Shown here: one piece after another, positions 50,839-59,621 of the stretch
How positions within the stretch are numbered: position 1 is the stretch's first letter
How the letters are laid out: every line of letters starts with the position of its first letter
Assembly (NCBI RefSeq): GCF_900104095.1
Contig: NZ_FNJO01000022.1
Span: 1-64,000 of the forward strand
Reading direction: 5' to 3'
Source of the DNA: Ralstonia sp. 25mfcol4.1
Lineage (GTDB): Bacteria; Pseudomonadota; Gammaproteobacteria; Burkholderiales; Burkholderiaceae
DNA: 64,000 bases
Notes under the pieces: generated by a model
Databases searched by the model: none
Seen by the model: only the letters and a program-made list of their open reading frames with translations
What the model was told of the DNA's origin: nothing
Program-made: the position numbers and the translations under genes

Positions 50839-51798
50839 ATGAGAGATTGGACTCGATCATTCGCACTGTTCAATGCTGTAGCCATGCTGATGCTGGCAGG
50901 TTCCGCCTGGGCACTGGACACCGCAAAGATCATGGTTCCCGGCGCACCGGGAGGAGGCTATGACCAGACCGCCCGGACGCTGGGAAAGGCCCTGCAGGAG
51001 GCAGGGCAGGCGAAGGGAGCTATCTATGAGAACAAGCCGGGTGCTGGTGGCACGCTAGGCTTGGCCCAGTTCGTGAACAGCAGCAAGGGGGACGCGAATG
51101 CGCTGTGTGTAATGGGCGCGATCATGGTGACAGGAGTGGTCCAGAACAAGCCACCAATCACCCTTGCCAACGCGACACCGATCGCGAAGCTCTTCACCGA
51201 GTACAACGTCATTGCAGTCAACAAGGCGTCGCCATTTCGGTCGATGGCTGATCTCATGACTGCGTTCAAGAAAGACCCCGCCTCAATCAAATGGGGCGGC
51301 GGTTCCAAAGGATCTACCGACCATATCGGCGTTGCCGAACTGGCGCGTGCGAGCGCTATCCCGGCCAACAAAATCAACTACATCCCCTTCGGCGGCGGTG
51401 GCGAGGGCACGGCCGCAATGCTGGGCGGCCACATTTCCGTGATTACGGGCGGCTATTCCGAGCTTGCCAAGTACATCCAGGCGGGACAAATGCGCGCCTT
51501 GGCAGTGACTTCCCCGACTCGATTGCCAGATGTTTCGGCTCCCACGCTGAAGGAGCAGGGAATCGATGTGGTGATCGGCAATTGGCGCGGCGTCTATGGT
51601 GCCCCAGGCCTGACGGCGGACCAGCAGAAGGCTCTTGCGGATGCGGTGGTGATGGCCACGAAGACCAAGGTCTGGCAGACCGCAGTGAAGGACAATCTGT
51701 GGACCCCTGATGTGCAGATTGGCGAAGGCTTCTCCAAGTTTGTAGAAGAGGAGCATTCCCGGCTCAGCACCACGCTGGCCGAGGTCGGGTTGATCTGA
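50839..51798 (+). CDS. tctC: Tripartite tricarboxylate transporter substrate-binding protein TctC
   Basis: A 319-residue periplasmic receptor. The signal peptide is near residues 1-25 (AMLMLAGSAWA). Receptor blocks are 'IMVPGAPGGGYDQTARTLGK', 'AIYENKPGAGGTLGLAQFVN' and 'YIPFGGGGEGTAAMLGGHIS'. Unlike the other two Bug proteins in the window it is directly followed by TctB and TctA genes, so it is the dedicated receptor of a complete transporter. AAAGGAG lies 8 bases before the ATG. The stop overlaps the tctB start (TGATG). The substrate is probably a di- or tricarboxylate. Confidence 0.93.
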   Translation: MRDWTRSFALFNAVAMLMLAGSAWALDTAKIMVPGAPGGGYDQTARTLGKALQEAGQAKGAIYENKPGAGGTLGLAQFVNSSKGDANALCVMGAIMVTGVVQNKPPITLANATPIAKLFTEYNVIAVNKASPFRSMADLMTAFKKDPASIKWGGGSKGSTDHIGVAELARASAIPANKINYIPFGGGGEGTAAMLGGHISVITGGYSELAKYIQAGQMRALAVTSPTRLPDVSAPTLKEQGIDVVIGNWRGVYGAPGLTADQQKALADAVVMATKTKVWQTAVKDNLWTPDVQIGEGFSKFVEEEHSRLSTTLAEVGLI

Positions 51799-52274
51799 TG
51801 ACGCCTCGCATCCAAATGTCGCAAATCGTGATTGGTGCGTCCCTAGGGTGCATCGCACTCGGTCTGGCGGTCGGCGCGTCGCGTTTTCCCGTAGATGCTG
51901 GGTTCTCGGTCATGGGTCCAAGCGTCGTGCCGTTCGCTATTGCGACATTCGCAGGGATGCTGTCCATTGGCTTGCTACTGCAGGCCATGACAGGAGGCTT
52001 TCGGAACCTGTCAGTGGACGCGTCCGTCCCAAGCGGTTCCCGCTTGGGGGTGGCGTGGGTTTCCGCTGGGCTGGTACTGAATGCCATCTTGATCGATCGA
52101 ATCGGCTTCGTACTTGCGGGGACGCTCCTATTCGCTCTCGCCGCTCGTGGATTCGGCAGTCGGCGATGGGTCACCAACTTTCTCGTGGCCGCATCTGTTG
52201 CTCTTCCCGTCTATTGGGCGTTCGGTATAGGGCTCGGTGTCTCGCTGCCTCGCCTATCAAATCAATGGATCTAG
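51798..52274 (+). CDS. tctB: Tripartite tricarboxylate transporter small membrane subunit TctB
   Basis: A 158-residue protein with four hydrophobic segments ('IVIGASLGCIALGLAVG', 'VVPFAIATFAGMLSIGLLL', 'VSAGLVLNAILIDRIGFVLA', 'FLVAASVALPVYWAFGIGL'). This is the size and topology of TctB. It partners TctA in the inner membrane and aids sodium/proton-driven uptake. Its start overlaps the tctC stop and it ends 49 bases before tctA. Confidence 0.9.
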   Translation: MTPRIQMSQIVIGASLGCIALGLAVGASRFPVDAGFSVMGPSVVPFAIATFAGMLSIGLLLQAMTGGFRNLSVDASVPSGSRLGVAWVSAGLVLNAILIDRIGFVLAGTLLFALAARGFGSRRWVTNFLVAASVALPVYWAFGIGLGVSLPRLSNQWI

Positions 52275-52323
52275 CGATCGACTGACGCTGCGCACGGTCG
52301 GGCGCAGCACTTCCCGGACCATC

Positions 52324-53835
52324 ATGAGTGAACTATCGAATGCCCTGATACAGGGCTTTGGGGCGGCGCTCGCCCCTATGAATCTGCTTTGGGGCTTTCT
52401 GGGCTGCCTCCTCGGAACTGCCGTTGGCGTTCTGCCCGGAATTGGGCCGGCGTTGACCGTCGCAATGCTGTTGCCCGTGACCGCCTCGCTGGAACCGACC
52501 AGCGCACTGATCATGTTTGCGGGCATCTATTACGGCGCCATGTTTGGCGGCTCCACGACATCGATTTTGCTAAACACGCCAGGGGAGTCCGCCTCCATGG
52601 TCACGGCGATGGAAGGAAACCTGATGGCCAAGCACGGGCGCGCGGGGCCTGCCCTTGCTACCGCCGCGATTGGTTCATTTGTGGCAGGCACGCTTGCGAC
52701 GGTGGGCCTTACGTTGTTTGCGCCGACGGTTGCGGAGTTTGCACTTCGGTTCGGACCTGCGGAGTATTTCGCCATTCTCGTGCTTGCATTCGTGACCGTG
52801 TCGGCAGTGCTTGGCGCCTCGATGCTGCGTGGCCTGGCCAGTCTCGCCATCGGCCTGTCCATCGGTCTGATTGGCATGGATTCCATCTCCGGCATTGCTC
52901 GATACACGTTTGGCATTCCTGAGCTTGTCGACGGCATCGAGGTAGTACTAGTCGCCGTCGGCTTGTTTGCTGTCGCTGAGTCGCTCTACTCACTGATGTA
53001 CCCGCAAGCTGCCGACAGCTCTATGAATCGGATGACGTCCCTGTGGATGACGAAGCAGGACTGGCGCCGGTCTTTCCCGGCTTGGCTGCGAGGAACAGTG
53101 ATTGGCTTCCCGTTTGGTTCCATTCCCGCCGGTGGAGCAGAGATTCCGACATTCCTCTCATACGCGCTCGAAAAGCGTTTGTCGAAGTCCCCTGCAGAGT
53201 TCGCGGCGAACAAGGGTTGCGGTGCAATCGAAGGAGTTGCTGGTCCCGAGGCAGCGAACAACGCCACCGCAACCGGGTCGCTGGTGCCGCTGTTGACCCT
53301 GGGCATTCCCACATCTGCCACCGCGGCGATCCTGCTCGCTGCCTTTCAGAACTACAACCTGCAGCCGGGTCCGTTGCTTTTCCAGACATCACCAGAACTC
53401 GTATGGGGTCTGATCGCATCCCTCTACGTTGGCAACCTCATTCTGCTGGTGCTCAACCTGCCTCTGGTGCGCGTATGGGTGAAGTTGCTGGCCATACCAC
53501 GACCGTATCTCTATGCCGGAATCTTGCTGTTTGCCTCTATCGGCGTGTACGGCATGCGCCAGTCCTGGTTCGACCTCCTGCTGATGTTCGCTATTGGTTG
53601 GATGGGGGTACTTCTGCGTAGATTCGACTTCCCCGTCGCCCCGGTCATTGTCGGGATGATTCTCGGACCCATGGCGGAGAAGCAGTTGCGCAATGCGCTT
53701 TCGATCAGTCAGGGCGACTGGCTGGCAATTCTGACTCAACCCATCGTAGCGGCGGTCTTCGCGGCGACAGCACTGATTCTGCTCGTCCCTGTTTTCCTCC
53801 GCCGTAAAGGCATTCGGTTGTCCGAGGACGACTAA
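52324..53835 (+). CDS. tctA: Tripartite tricarboxylate transporter large membrane subunit TctA
   Basis: A 503-residue polytopic protein with TctA signatures: 'GTAVGVLPGIGPALTVAMLL' at about 35-54, 'FAGIYYGAMFGGSTTSILLN', the inverted second copy 'GCGAIEGVAGPEAANNATAT' and 'LVPLLTLGIPTSATAAILL'. It forms the translocation channel. The ATG at 52324 is chosen as the start of homology. An upstream in-frame extension overlaps tctB. The porin gene follows after 33 bases. Confidence 0.93.
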   Translation: MSELSNALIQGFGAALAPMNLLWGFLGCLLGTAVGVLPGIGPALTVAMLLPVTASLEPTSALIMFAGIYYGAMFGGSTTSILLNTPGESASMVTAMEGNLMAKHGRAGPALATAAIGSFVAGTLATVGLTLFAPTVAEFALRFGPAEYFAILVLAFVTVSAVLGASMLRGLASLAIGLSIGLIGMDSISGIARYTFGIPELVDGIEVVLVAVGLFAVAESLYSLMYPQAADSSMNRMTSLWMTKQDWRRSFPAWLRGTVIGFPFGSIPAGGAEIPTFLSYALEKRLSKSPAEFAANKGCGAIEGVAGPEAANNATATGSLVPLLTLGIPTSATAAILLAAFQNYNLQPGPLLFQTSPELVWGLIASLYVGNLILLVLNLPLVRVWVKLLAIPRPYLYAGILLFASIGVYGMRQSWFDLLLMFAIGWMGVLLRRFDFPVAPVIVGMILGPMAEKQLRNALSISQGDWLAILTQPIVAAVFAATALILLVPVFLRRKGIRLSEDD

Positions 53836-53868
53836 CTAATAACCAACCCCTACTACAACGGAGGAGTA

Positions 53869-54972
53869 ATGAAGAGAAATTTGCACAATGCATGCACCAT
53901 GACGTCGGTGGCGCTCGGCTGCAGTATCGCGATGATGGCGTCCCCTGCATTGGCGCAGTCGTCGGTCACGCTCTATGGTTTGATCGATACGAATATCGAG
54001 TTCTCAAACCACAATGCGAAGGACGGAAAGTCTGCCGCTTCCGGGCTTGGCAACGCCTATCGTGTGAATTCGGGCGGCATGAACTCGTCCCGTTGGGGGA
54101 TTCGCGGTAAAGAGGATCTCGGCGGCGGGCTCAAATCTTTCTTCACGCTCGAGAGCGGCATTGACTCCGATACCGGCAACTCATCCGATGGACGGTTGTT
54201 CGGTCGCCTTGCGTTCGTTGGGCTCGAGAGCCAGTACGGGCAAGTGGCGTTGGGTCGCCAAACGTCCTCGATGTATGACCTGGTGCTTCCCCACGACCCG
54301 ATGGGATATGCGCCGCAGTATTCATGGGTGACCAGTACAGGCTCCTCGCCGTCCACCGGCTACAAAACCCGGCTGGACAACACTGCGAAGTACACTGGTG
54401 TCTTCGGCCCGGTGACCACTATGGCGCACTACAGCCTCGGCGAGCAGGTCGGCGGCAGTCAGGCCAATGCGGCGTTCGGTGGTGGCGCTCGGTATGACAA
54501 CGGGCCCGCGAGCGTTGGAGTTGTCTATGACCAAGGAAACGGTGCACTCACTACGGCCGGCGACTATTCGAAGGCAAGGGACGTGACAGTCTCCGGTGCC
54601 TACGCAGTGGGCGCTGCGACGCTGATGGGTGGTTACCGCTGGTATCAACTGAAGCCGGCGACAGGCGCCAGCGCGCGCAGTGATCTGTGGTGGGCCGGCG
54701 TCCGCTATGCGTTGACACCGGCGTTCCGCTTGACGGGAGCCGTCTACTACGAAGATAAGAAGGACACCGCATCCGATCCGATGATGTTCCTCGTCCAGGG
54801 AATGTACTCGTTCTCGAAGCGTACGAGCGTCTATACGACCGTGGCATACGCGCGTTCGAAAAAAAATGGTGACGGAACCTTTACGCCGGTTGGCGTGATG
54901 CGCGCCGGGGATCGTACGCCCGTCGCCAACACTCAACTCGCCGTGACGATGGGTATTCAGCATCGGTTCTAG
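53869..54972 (+). CDS. Gram-negative porin (betaproteobacterial GBP type)
   Basis: A 367-residue outer-membrane porin. The signal peptide ends at 'SPALAQ', then the mature N-terminus 'SSVTLYGLIDTNIEFSN' is classic for this trimeric 16-strand porin family. 'RWGIRGKEDLGGGLKSFFTL' and the terminal Phe (GIQHRF) needed for assembly are present. GGAGGAG precedes the ATG. It lies behind tctCBA with its own terminator downstream, so it probably provides outer-membrane passage for the same acid. Confidence 0.93.
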   Translation: MKRNLHNACTMTSVALGCSIAMMASPALAQSSVTLYGLIDTNIEFSNHNAKDGKSAASGLGNAYRVNSGGMNSSRWGIRGKEDLGGGLKSFFTLESGIDSDTGNSSDGRLFGRLAFVGLESQYGQVALGRQTSSMYDLVLPHDPMGYAPQYSWVTSTGSSPSTGYKTRLDNTAKYTGVFGPVTTMAHYSLGEQVGGSQANAAFGGGARYDNGPASVGVVYDQGNGALTTAGDYSKARDVTVSGAYAVGAATLMGGYRWYQLKPATGASARSDLWWAGVRYALTPAFRLTGAVYYEDKKDTASDPMMFLVQGMYSFSKRTSVYTTVAYARSKKNGDGTFTPVGVMRAGDRTPVANTQLAVTMGIQHRF

Positions 54973-55019
54973 GAAGAACAGATCGTCTGATTGGGAAGCT
55001 TCTTCATGAGGCACTTATT

Positions 55020-55047
55020 CGACCGCAAGTACTGCGGTCGTTTTTTT
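55020..55047 (+). terminator. Rho-independent terminator of the tctCBA-porin operon
   Basis: A perfect 8-bp stem CGACCGCA / TGCGGTCG, 5-base loop, then seven T. It lies 48 bases after the porin stop. Confidence 0.92.
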
Positions 55048-55057
55048 GCTTCATGCG

Positions 55058-56122
55058 TCAGATCGTTACAAAAGCCACGCAAGTGGGACTGCCCGTAACG
55101 GCTACTTGCTGGGAGGCTCCCAATGGGCTTCGGACTGAAGCGTCATGGATTGGAAAGTTGCGGATAGTGTCCGACCCCTCATGTGCGACAACCAGACTGG
55201 CCTGTGCAGGGCCGAGAGCGATGAACCTCGGAGTCTTTCCGTCGCAGGGCACCCATCCCGTCAATTGCGGTATCCCGGTCATAGGGGCGATGGCTAACGT
55301 CGAAATCGTCTCGTGCCCACGATTGCTCACAAACAGACGCTCGCCTTTCCGGTCCAAAGCAATGCCTGCGGCCTGGTTGTGTCCCTTAAAACCTCTTGGC
55401 AGCAAGTCCGACATGCCCACGAGTTTGCAATCCAATTCGTCGATCTGGTACGTGGCGAGCGTTGAATCTAGCTCGTTGACGATGTAGAGCAAAGGGCGAG
55501 AAGGGTGAACGATCCCGTGACGGGGGCCGGCACCCGGGCGAGCAGCAACGCGCCGAACAGAGTCTTGCCGCCAAATCCCGCGGATGCCGTCGAACTCGGC
55601 AAACCAAATGGCATCGGTCCCCTTATCAGGGAAAACGAAACGGTCTGTGCCAGGCAAGCGCAAAACTTGATGGGGGTGCGGACCGCGCTGCTCACCAACG
55701 TTCGGACCGGGTTGGCCGGTGAATTGGAGGGAGCTCGCAACGGGTCCCAGATGGCCGTCGTCTATGACAGGAAGTGCGACAGCCGTTCCCGTCGCATAGT
55801 TCGCGATCACTAGGGCAGTGCCCGACCGAGTCAAGCAAAGGTGGACGGGGTTCTTGCCGTGCGTGGATTGGGTATTTAGTTTGGTCAGGGAACCATTTGT
55901 CTCGTCAATGCGAAATGCGCTGACCTCGCTTTCGTCGCCATGCACGCAGAAAAGGCGATGCCGCGCCTGGTCGACCAACAAATACGATGGATTAACCAGA
56001 CCCGCAACGCTCTGCTGGTGGGTCCACCTACCTTCGGCAGCGAGGAGGAACACTTCGATTCCCTGGCCTCGTGCATTGCGTTTGGCCGTCGTGCGGCAAC
56101 CCGTATAAGCAATCGTTGGCAT
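55058..56122 (-). CDS. Lactonase-family seven-bladed beta-propeller (6-phosphogluconolactonase-like)
   Basis: A 354-residue cytoplasmic-looking propeller. Blocks typical of the Pgl/YbhE lactonase family are 'IAYTGCRTTAKRNARGQGIE', 'NPSYLLVDQARHRLFCVHGD', 'GPHPHQVLRLPG', 'GAGPRHGIVHPSRPLLYIVN' and 'RGHETISTLAIAP'. The residues equivalent to the proposed active site (Glu/Arg/His in 'GPRHGIVHP') are kept. It may hydrolyse a sugar-acid lactone feeding the carboxylate operons beside it (inference). It is convergent with the porin and divergent from the next Bug receptor. Confidence 0.85.
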   Translation of the reverse strand: MPTIAYTGCRTTAKRNARGQGIEVFLLAAEGRWTHQQSVAGLVNPSYLLVDQARHRLFCVHGDESEVSAFRIDETNGSLTKLNTQSTHGKNPVHLCLTRSGTALVIANYATGTAVALPVIDDGHLGPVASSLQFTGQPGPNVGEQRGPHPHQVLRLPGTDRFVFPDKGTDAIWFAEFDGIRGIWRQDSVRRVAARPGAGPRHGIVHPSRPLLYIVNELDSTLATYQIDELDCKLVGMSDLLPRGFKGHNQAAGIALDRKGERLFVSNRGHETISTLAIAPMTGIPQLTGWVPCDGKTPRFIALGPAQASLVVAHEGSDTIRNFPIHDASVRSPLGASQQVAVTGSPTCVAFVTI

Positions 56123-56369
56123 GTCTCGTCCTGATCTGCGCTCGCGTCAAACCGTGCGCATAAGTGCATTTATAGATCCTGAAAGGCAATGTAAGAAAGC
56201 TCATTGCGTTTCTAGCGGCATGGGGATCGCCGAACATCCGTCTCTTGTAAGGACGGATGTAGCAGATTTCACCCATGTAAACCCTAGATGTGCCGAATTC
56301 CGTGGCGCAAGGGCCACGCCGGTCGCATCCAACGGCCATGAATGAGTTGTCAGACGTTTTTATGCATTC

Positions 56370-56390
56370 TATGATCATAAAAAGCGATAT
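56370..56390 (+). promoter_or_regulatory. Shared motif copy 3 (Bug receptor/GntR promoter)
   Basis: TATGATCATAAAAAGCG, containing the palindrome TATGATCATA (56370-56379). It sits 29 bases before the receptor start in the 296-base divergent region that otherwise holds no gene. It is the best-matching copy to a symmetric GntR/FCD site. Confidence 0.5.
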
Positions 56391-56418
56391 GTAAACAAGG
56401 TCAAATAGGAGACAACAC

Positions 56419-57420
56419 ATGACTTCGGTCCCTAATCAACGACGTCGGGCTCTCGTGCAGGGTGTCCTGGCAGCGCCGCTGGCCGCTATTGCATCGATGT
56501 CGCCACGTCTTGCGATGGCAGAGAGCGCCTTTCCGTCGAAACCCATTACGTTCATCGTGCCGCAGGCTGCTGGCGGTGGCGCGGATTTGCTGTGTCGGAC
56601 GGTCCAAGGCAAAGCCCAAGGGTTGCTTGGCCAGCCGATCGTGATCGACAACCGGCCGGGAGCTGCCGGGAACATTGGAACCGTCCTTGGCGCCCGTGCA
56701 GCACCCGATGGCTACACGATGACCTTCGTCAACCTGTCCACGATGGCGCTGAATCCACATCTCTATTCTCGGCCGGGGTATTCGGTGAGCGATTTCGATC
56801 CCCTGGTGTGGATGGCATCGGTAGCGAACATCCTGGTGGTCAATCCGAACGTGGCGGCAAAGAGTCTGCGGGAGTTCATTGCGCTGGCAAAGTCCAAGCC
56901 CGGCAAGCTCGCGTACAGCTCCGCCGGCAATGGAAGCGGCAACCACCTCGGCGGGGAGATGCTCAAGTCGCTGGCAAAGATCGACCTTGTCCATGTGCCT
57001 TACAAAGGCGGTGCCCCGGCGGTCGTGGCTGTTCTGGGGGGAGAAGTAGACGCATGTATTGCGGACCCACTTGCTGCACTGCCGCACATCAAGTCTGGCA
57101 AACTCCGGGCCTTGGCTGTCACTTCGGCAAAGCGGGCCAGCGCATTGCCCGACGTACCCGCCATGGCAGAAGCGGTCCCGGGATACGAGGCAACTTCCTG
57201 GGCGGGTGCGGTTGTACCGAAGGGCACGCCTGCGGCGGTAAGCCAAAAGCTGAGCCAGGCGCTTTTGGCTGCGCTGAAGGACCCCGAGAACGCGAACAAG
57301 CTTCGGAGCCAACTCTACGAGCCGACGGCAGCCGGCGGAGCCGAGTTCGCCGCCCTGATTCGCAAAGAAAACGACAAGTGGTCTAAGCTAATCCAGCAAT
57401 TGGGGATGCGCATTGACTGA
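56419..57420 (+). CDS. Bug-family (TctC-like) periplasmic solute receptor
   Basis: A 333-residue receptor. The N-terminus 'NQRRRALVQGVLAAPLAAIA' has paired arginines before the hydrophobic core, so export by the Tat or Sec route is possible. Receptor blocks are 'FIVPQAAGGGADLLCRTVQG', 'PIVIDNRPGAAGNIGTVLGA', 'YSSAGNGSGNHLGGEMLK' and 'HVPYKGGAPAVVAVLGGEVD'. No TctA/B genes adjoin it. It may use the tctBA pair at 52-54 kb. AGGAGA lies upstream of the ATG. The GntR gene begins about 110 bases past the stop. Confidence 0.92.
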   Translation: MTSVPNQRRRALVQGVLAAPLAAIASMSPRLAMAESAFPSKPITFIVPQAAGGGADLLCRTVQGKAQGLLGQPIVIDNRPGAAGNIGTVLGARAAPDGYTMTFVNLSTMALNPHLYSRPGYSVSDFDPLVWMASVANILVVNPNVAAKSLREFIALAKSKPGKLAYSSAGNGSGNHLGGEMLKSLAKIDLVHVPYKGGAPAVVAVLGGEVDACIADPLAALPHIKSGKLRALAVTSAKRASALPDVPAMAEAVPGYEATSWAGAVVPKGTPAAVSQKLSQALLAALKDPENANKLRSQLYEPTAAGGAEFAALIRKENDKWSKLIQQLGMRID

Positions 57421-57532
57421 TCCGGCGGGAGCGTGGGCGATTGACGGCTGTCATGGCAAAATGCCATTTGAATCCATGACGCCGGGTGCCCAAAATGACT
57501 CGGTGGCCCTACCTCTTACCGCCGGTCGAACC

Positions 57533-58432
57533 ATGAATCTCTCTCAACTGCAAACTCGCGTGGCGCGGGAAATCGTTGCCTTGGCGCGCCTGGACGCGCT
57601 TCGCGCCGGCGATCACCTTGCGGAGAGTGTTCTGGCCGACCGAATCGGGGTGTCCCGGTCACCGGTCAATGTTGCGCTGCGGTATCTTGTGGAGGTCGGC
57701 GCGGTCGTCCATGATCACAACCGCGGCTTCTTCCTGAACAAGGACGCTACCGATCTGTCAGCGATCGCCCAAGAGCTTTCGCAGGAGCCAGACGATCCGC
57801 TGCATCTGAAGATTGCAGAGGACCGGCTAAGCGGCGCACTGCCGGATTTTGTGACCGAAGCCGACATGATGCGGCAATACAATGTCGCGCGCAGTGCATT
57901 GCGCAAGGCGCTGTCCAAAATCCAGGAGGAGGGGTGGGTCGAACGCTCCATCGGGCATGGCTGGACGTTCCTGCCAATGATTGACTCGGCGCAGGCCTAC
58001 GAGGAAAGCTACCTCTATCGGACCGCCTTGGAGCCCACGGGGCTTTTGAGCCCGTGGTTTCGTGCCGATCCTGTCGAGCTCGCCTCCCTGCGCCGCCAAC
58101 AGCGGGCAATTGTGGATGGGGGGTACAAGACCATGACACCGATCGAGCTGTTCGAGTCCAATAGCCGCTTTCACGAAACGATCGCCAAATGGTCTGGCAA
58201 CCGCTTCCTGGTGCAATCCATCAAGCGGATGGACTCGCTGCGGCGACTTATCGAGTACGGGCAAGCCAAGGATCGCAAGCCGCGGCAGGAGCAGGCGATC
58301 GAACACCTGGCCATCCTTGATGCCATTGCCGCGCAAGATATGCTGAAGGCAGCGGGGCTGATGCGGGAGCATCTTGAAGGGGCGCGTCAGCGAAAGGTCC
58401 GCAGCAAGTCCGTATTCAAAAGCGCAGCCTGA
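57533..58432 (+). CDS. GntR/FCD-family regulator with two winged-helix domains
   Basis: A 299-residue protein. Winged helix 1 is at about 5-68 ('LAESVLADRIGVSRSPVNVA', 'LRYLVEVGAVVHDHNRGFFL') and a second at about 88-148 ('VTEADMMRQYNVARSALRKA', 'EEGWVERSIGHGWTF'). The FCD ligand domain spans about 155-285 with likely metal histidines H214, H258 and H280. Standard FadR-type regulators have a single winged helix, so the duplication is unusual. FCD domains bind carboxylates. The ATG at 57533 is the start of homology. Earlier in-frame starts back to 57413 are possible. It probably governs the motif shared by three nearby operons (inference). Confidence 0.85.
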   Translation: MNLSQLQTRVAREIVALARLDALRAGDHLAESVLADRIGVSRSPVNVALRYLVEVGAVVHDHNRGFFLNKDATDLSAIAQELSQEPDDPLHLKIAEDRLSGALPDFVTEADMMRQYNVARSALRKALSKIQEEGWVERSIGHGWTFLPMIDSAQAYEESYLYRTALEPTGLLSPWFRADPVELASLRRQQRAIVDGGYKTMTPIELFESNSRFHETIAKWSGNRFLVQSIKRMDSLRRLIEYGQAKDRKPRQEQAIEHLAILDAIAAQDMLKAAGLMREHLEGARQRKVRSKSVFKSAA

Positions 58433-58992
58433 TCCGCGGGGCGCCCTCGAGCGCCTATTGCCGTTTCTTTCCTCGGAGAGCAATTCCCGGGCTTTTCCTG
58501 GTCGAGCATCACCTTCACTTGCCCCCTGGGCCGCTTGTGCCGAGCAGCGGCCAGGCGCGCCTATTCCTCCCACTCCATGCGGTCCGTCCTTCTGGCGCTC
58601 CGACCGTTCTCGCTGCTCTCGGCAAAGCCTGGTAGGCCTCACTGCCGGCTTGAAGAAGGCTCCGCGAGCCATTGCAGCATAGACCAATTGCTTCGCCGGA
58701 AAACTGCTGCGTCAATCTCCATTTTTGTCGCATAGAGTGCATTTTTCGGCGGTTGCTCGGATGCTGTAATCCCTTTGAAAGCTTTATACATCAAAGCCTT
58801 AGGGTAAACGCCTAAGATTTCTTCTTTGAATTCTGTAATCACAAAAAGCTATACTTCGATCAACCAAGCAGCGTCGCAAATGGGATTTGCGCGCAGCACA
58901 AGATGCACGGTGCGATGCGCTGTGCACCGCCATTCTTCCCCTCGCAGCCAGCTCATCTGCAGCCGACCGCAAATCCAGATCGGAGACAAAAC
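58433..58992. other. Long upstream region of the cupin operon, no gene
   Basis: This 560-base stretch has no frame with coding character. The shared ATCAYAAAAAGC motif lies at 58834-58852. A related but degenerate TGTAATCCCTTTGAAAGC starts at 58765. The operon promoter is probably between 58740 and 58860, leaving a leader of 130 bases or more. Confidence 0.45.
58834..58852 (+). promoter_or_regulatory. Shared motif copy 4 (cupin operon promoter)
   Basis: TGTAATCACAAAAAGCTAT, matching copies at 50712, 50808 and 56370. It lies 140 bases before the cupin start. Confidence 0.5.
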
Positions 58993-59412
58993 ATGACCAG
59001 CAAGACCCCTTCCGGCGCCGTCCTCCTGAAACCCGAAACGCTGCCGACGCATGAGCGTGGTGGTGGCGCACGTACTACGCCGCTGGTGTCGCGTGAGCTG
59101 GGTACGACCAGCTTCATCACCGGCTACACGTCGTTTGATGGTGGCGTGGAAATCCCCTTTCACAGCCATAACTGCCAAGAGAGTGTCGTTCTGATGGAAG
59201 GTGAGGCGATCCTGGATATCGATGGTCTCGAGTACCGTCTCAAGGCTCACGATGTGACCTTCATCCCGCCGAACGTCAATCACCGGTTCCGCAACGTGTC
59301 GAAGACTGAGCCGATGAAGATCATGTGGATCTACGCGACGGTCGACGCGACGCGCACGTTGACCGAAACGGGAGCCACGAACCCAGTCTCTGCAGAACAC
59401 GGCAAGCGCTGA
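58993..59412 (+). CDS. Cupin-domain protein
   Basis: A 139-residue single-cupin protein. Motif 1 reads 'IPFHSHNCQESVVLMEGEAI' (metal ligands His, His, Glu) and motif 2 'DVTFIPPNVNHRFRN' (His). Small cupins act as isomerases, dioxygenases or decarboxylases, or bind metal or ligand. The reaction here is unknown. GGAGAC lies 9 bases upstream of the ATG. It is the first gene of a five-gene set and may act on the imported acid. Confidence 0.87.
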   Translation: MTSKTPSGAVLLKPETLPTHERGGGARTTPLVSRELGTTSFITGYTSFDGGVEIPFHSHNCQESVVLMEGEAILDIDGLEYRLKAHDVTFIPPNVNHRFRNVSKTEPMKIMWIYATVDATRTLTETGATNPVSAEHGKR

Positions 59413-59621
59413 TCGTCCAACGCCAATAGCTCCATTCCAGGTCTGCGGCGGATAGCCGTGGACCCTGCAGCGCGAGTGAACCGACCCGGATCAAGCCGGG
59501 GCGAGGGCTCGTGCGCCCTCAAAAAATGTGACCGGCCGCCGAGCATATGTCTCGTCAGTCCCCACAGGCTAATTAGCAAGTCATAACCGCCTGCCGGTCC
59601 AGACAATGACGCGAGACAACG

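Noticed and set aside
52389..52922. Out-of-frame 177-codon frame inside tctA
   Set aside because: tctA has unmistakable TctA signatures through this region.
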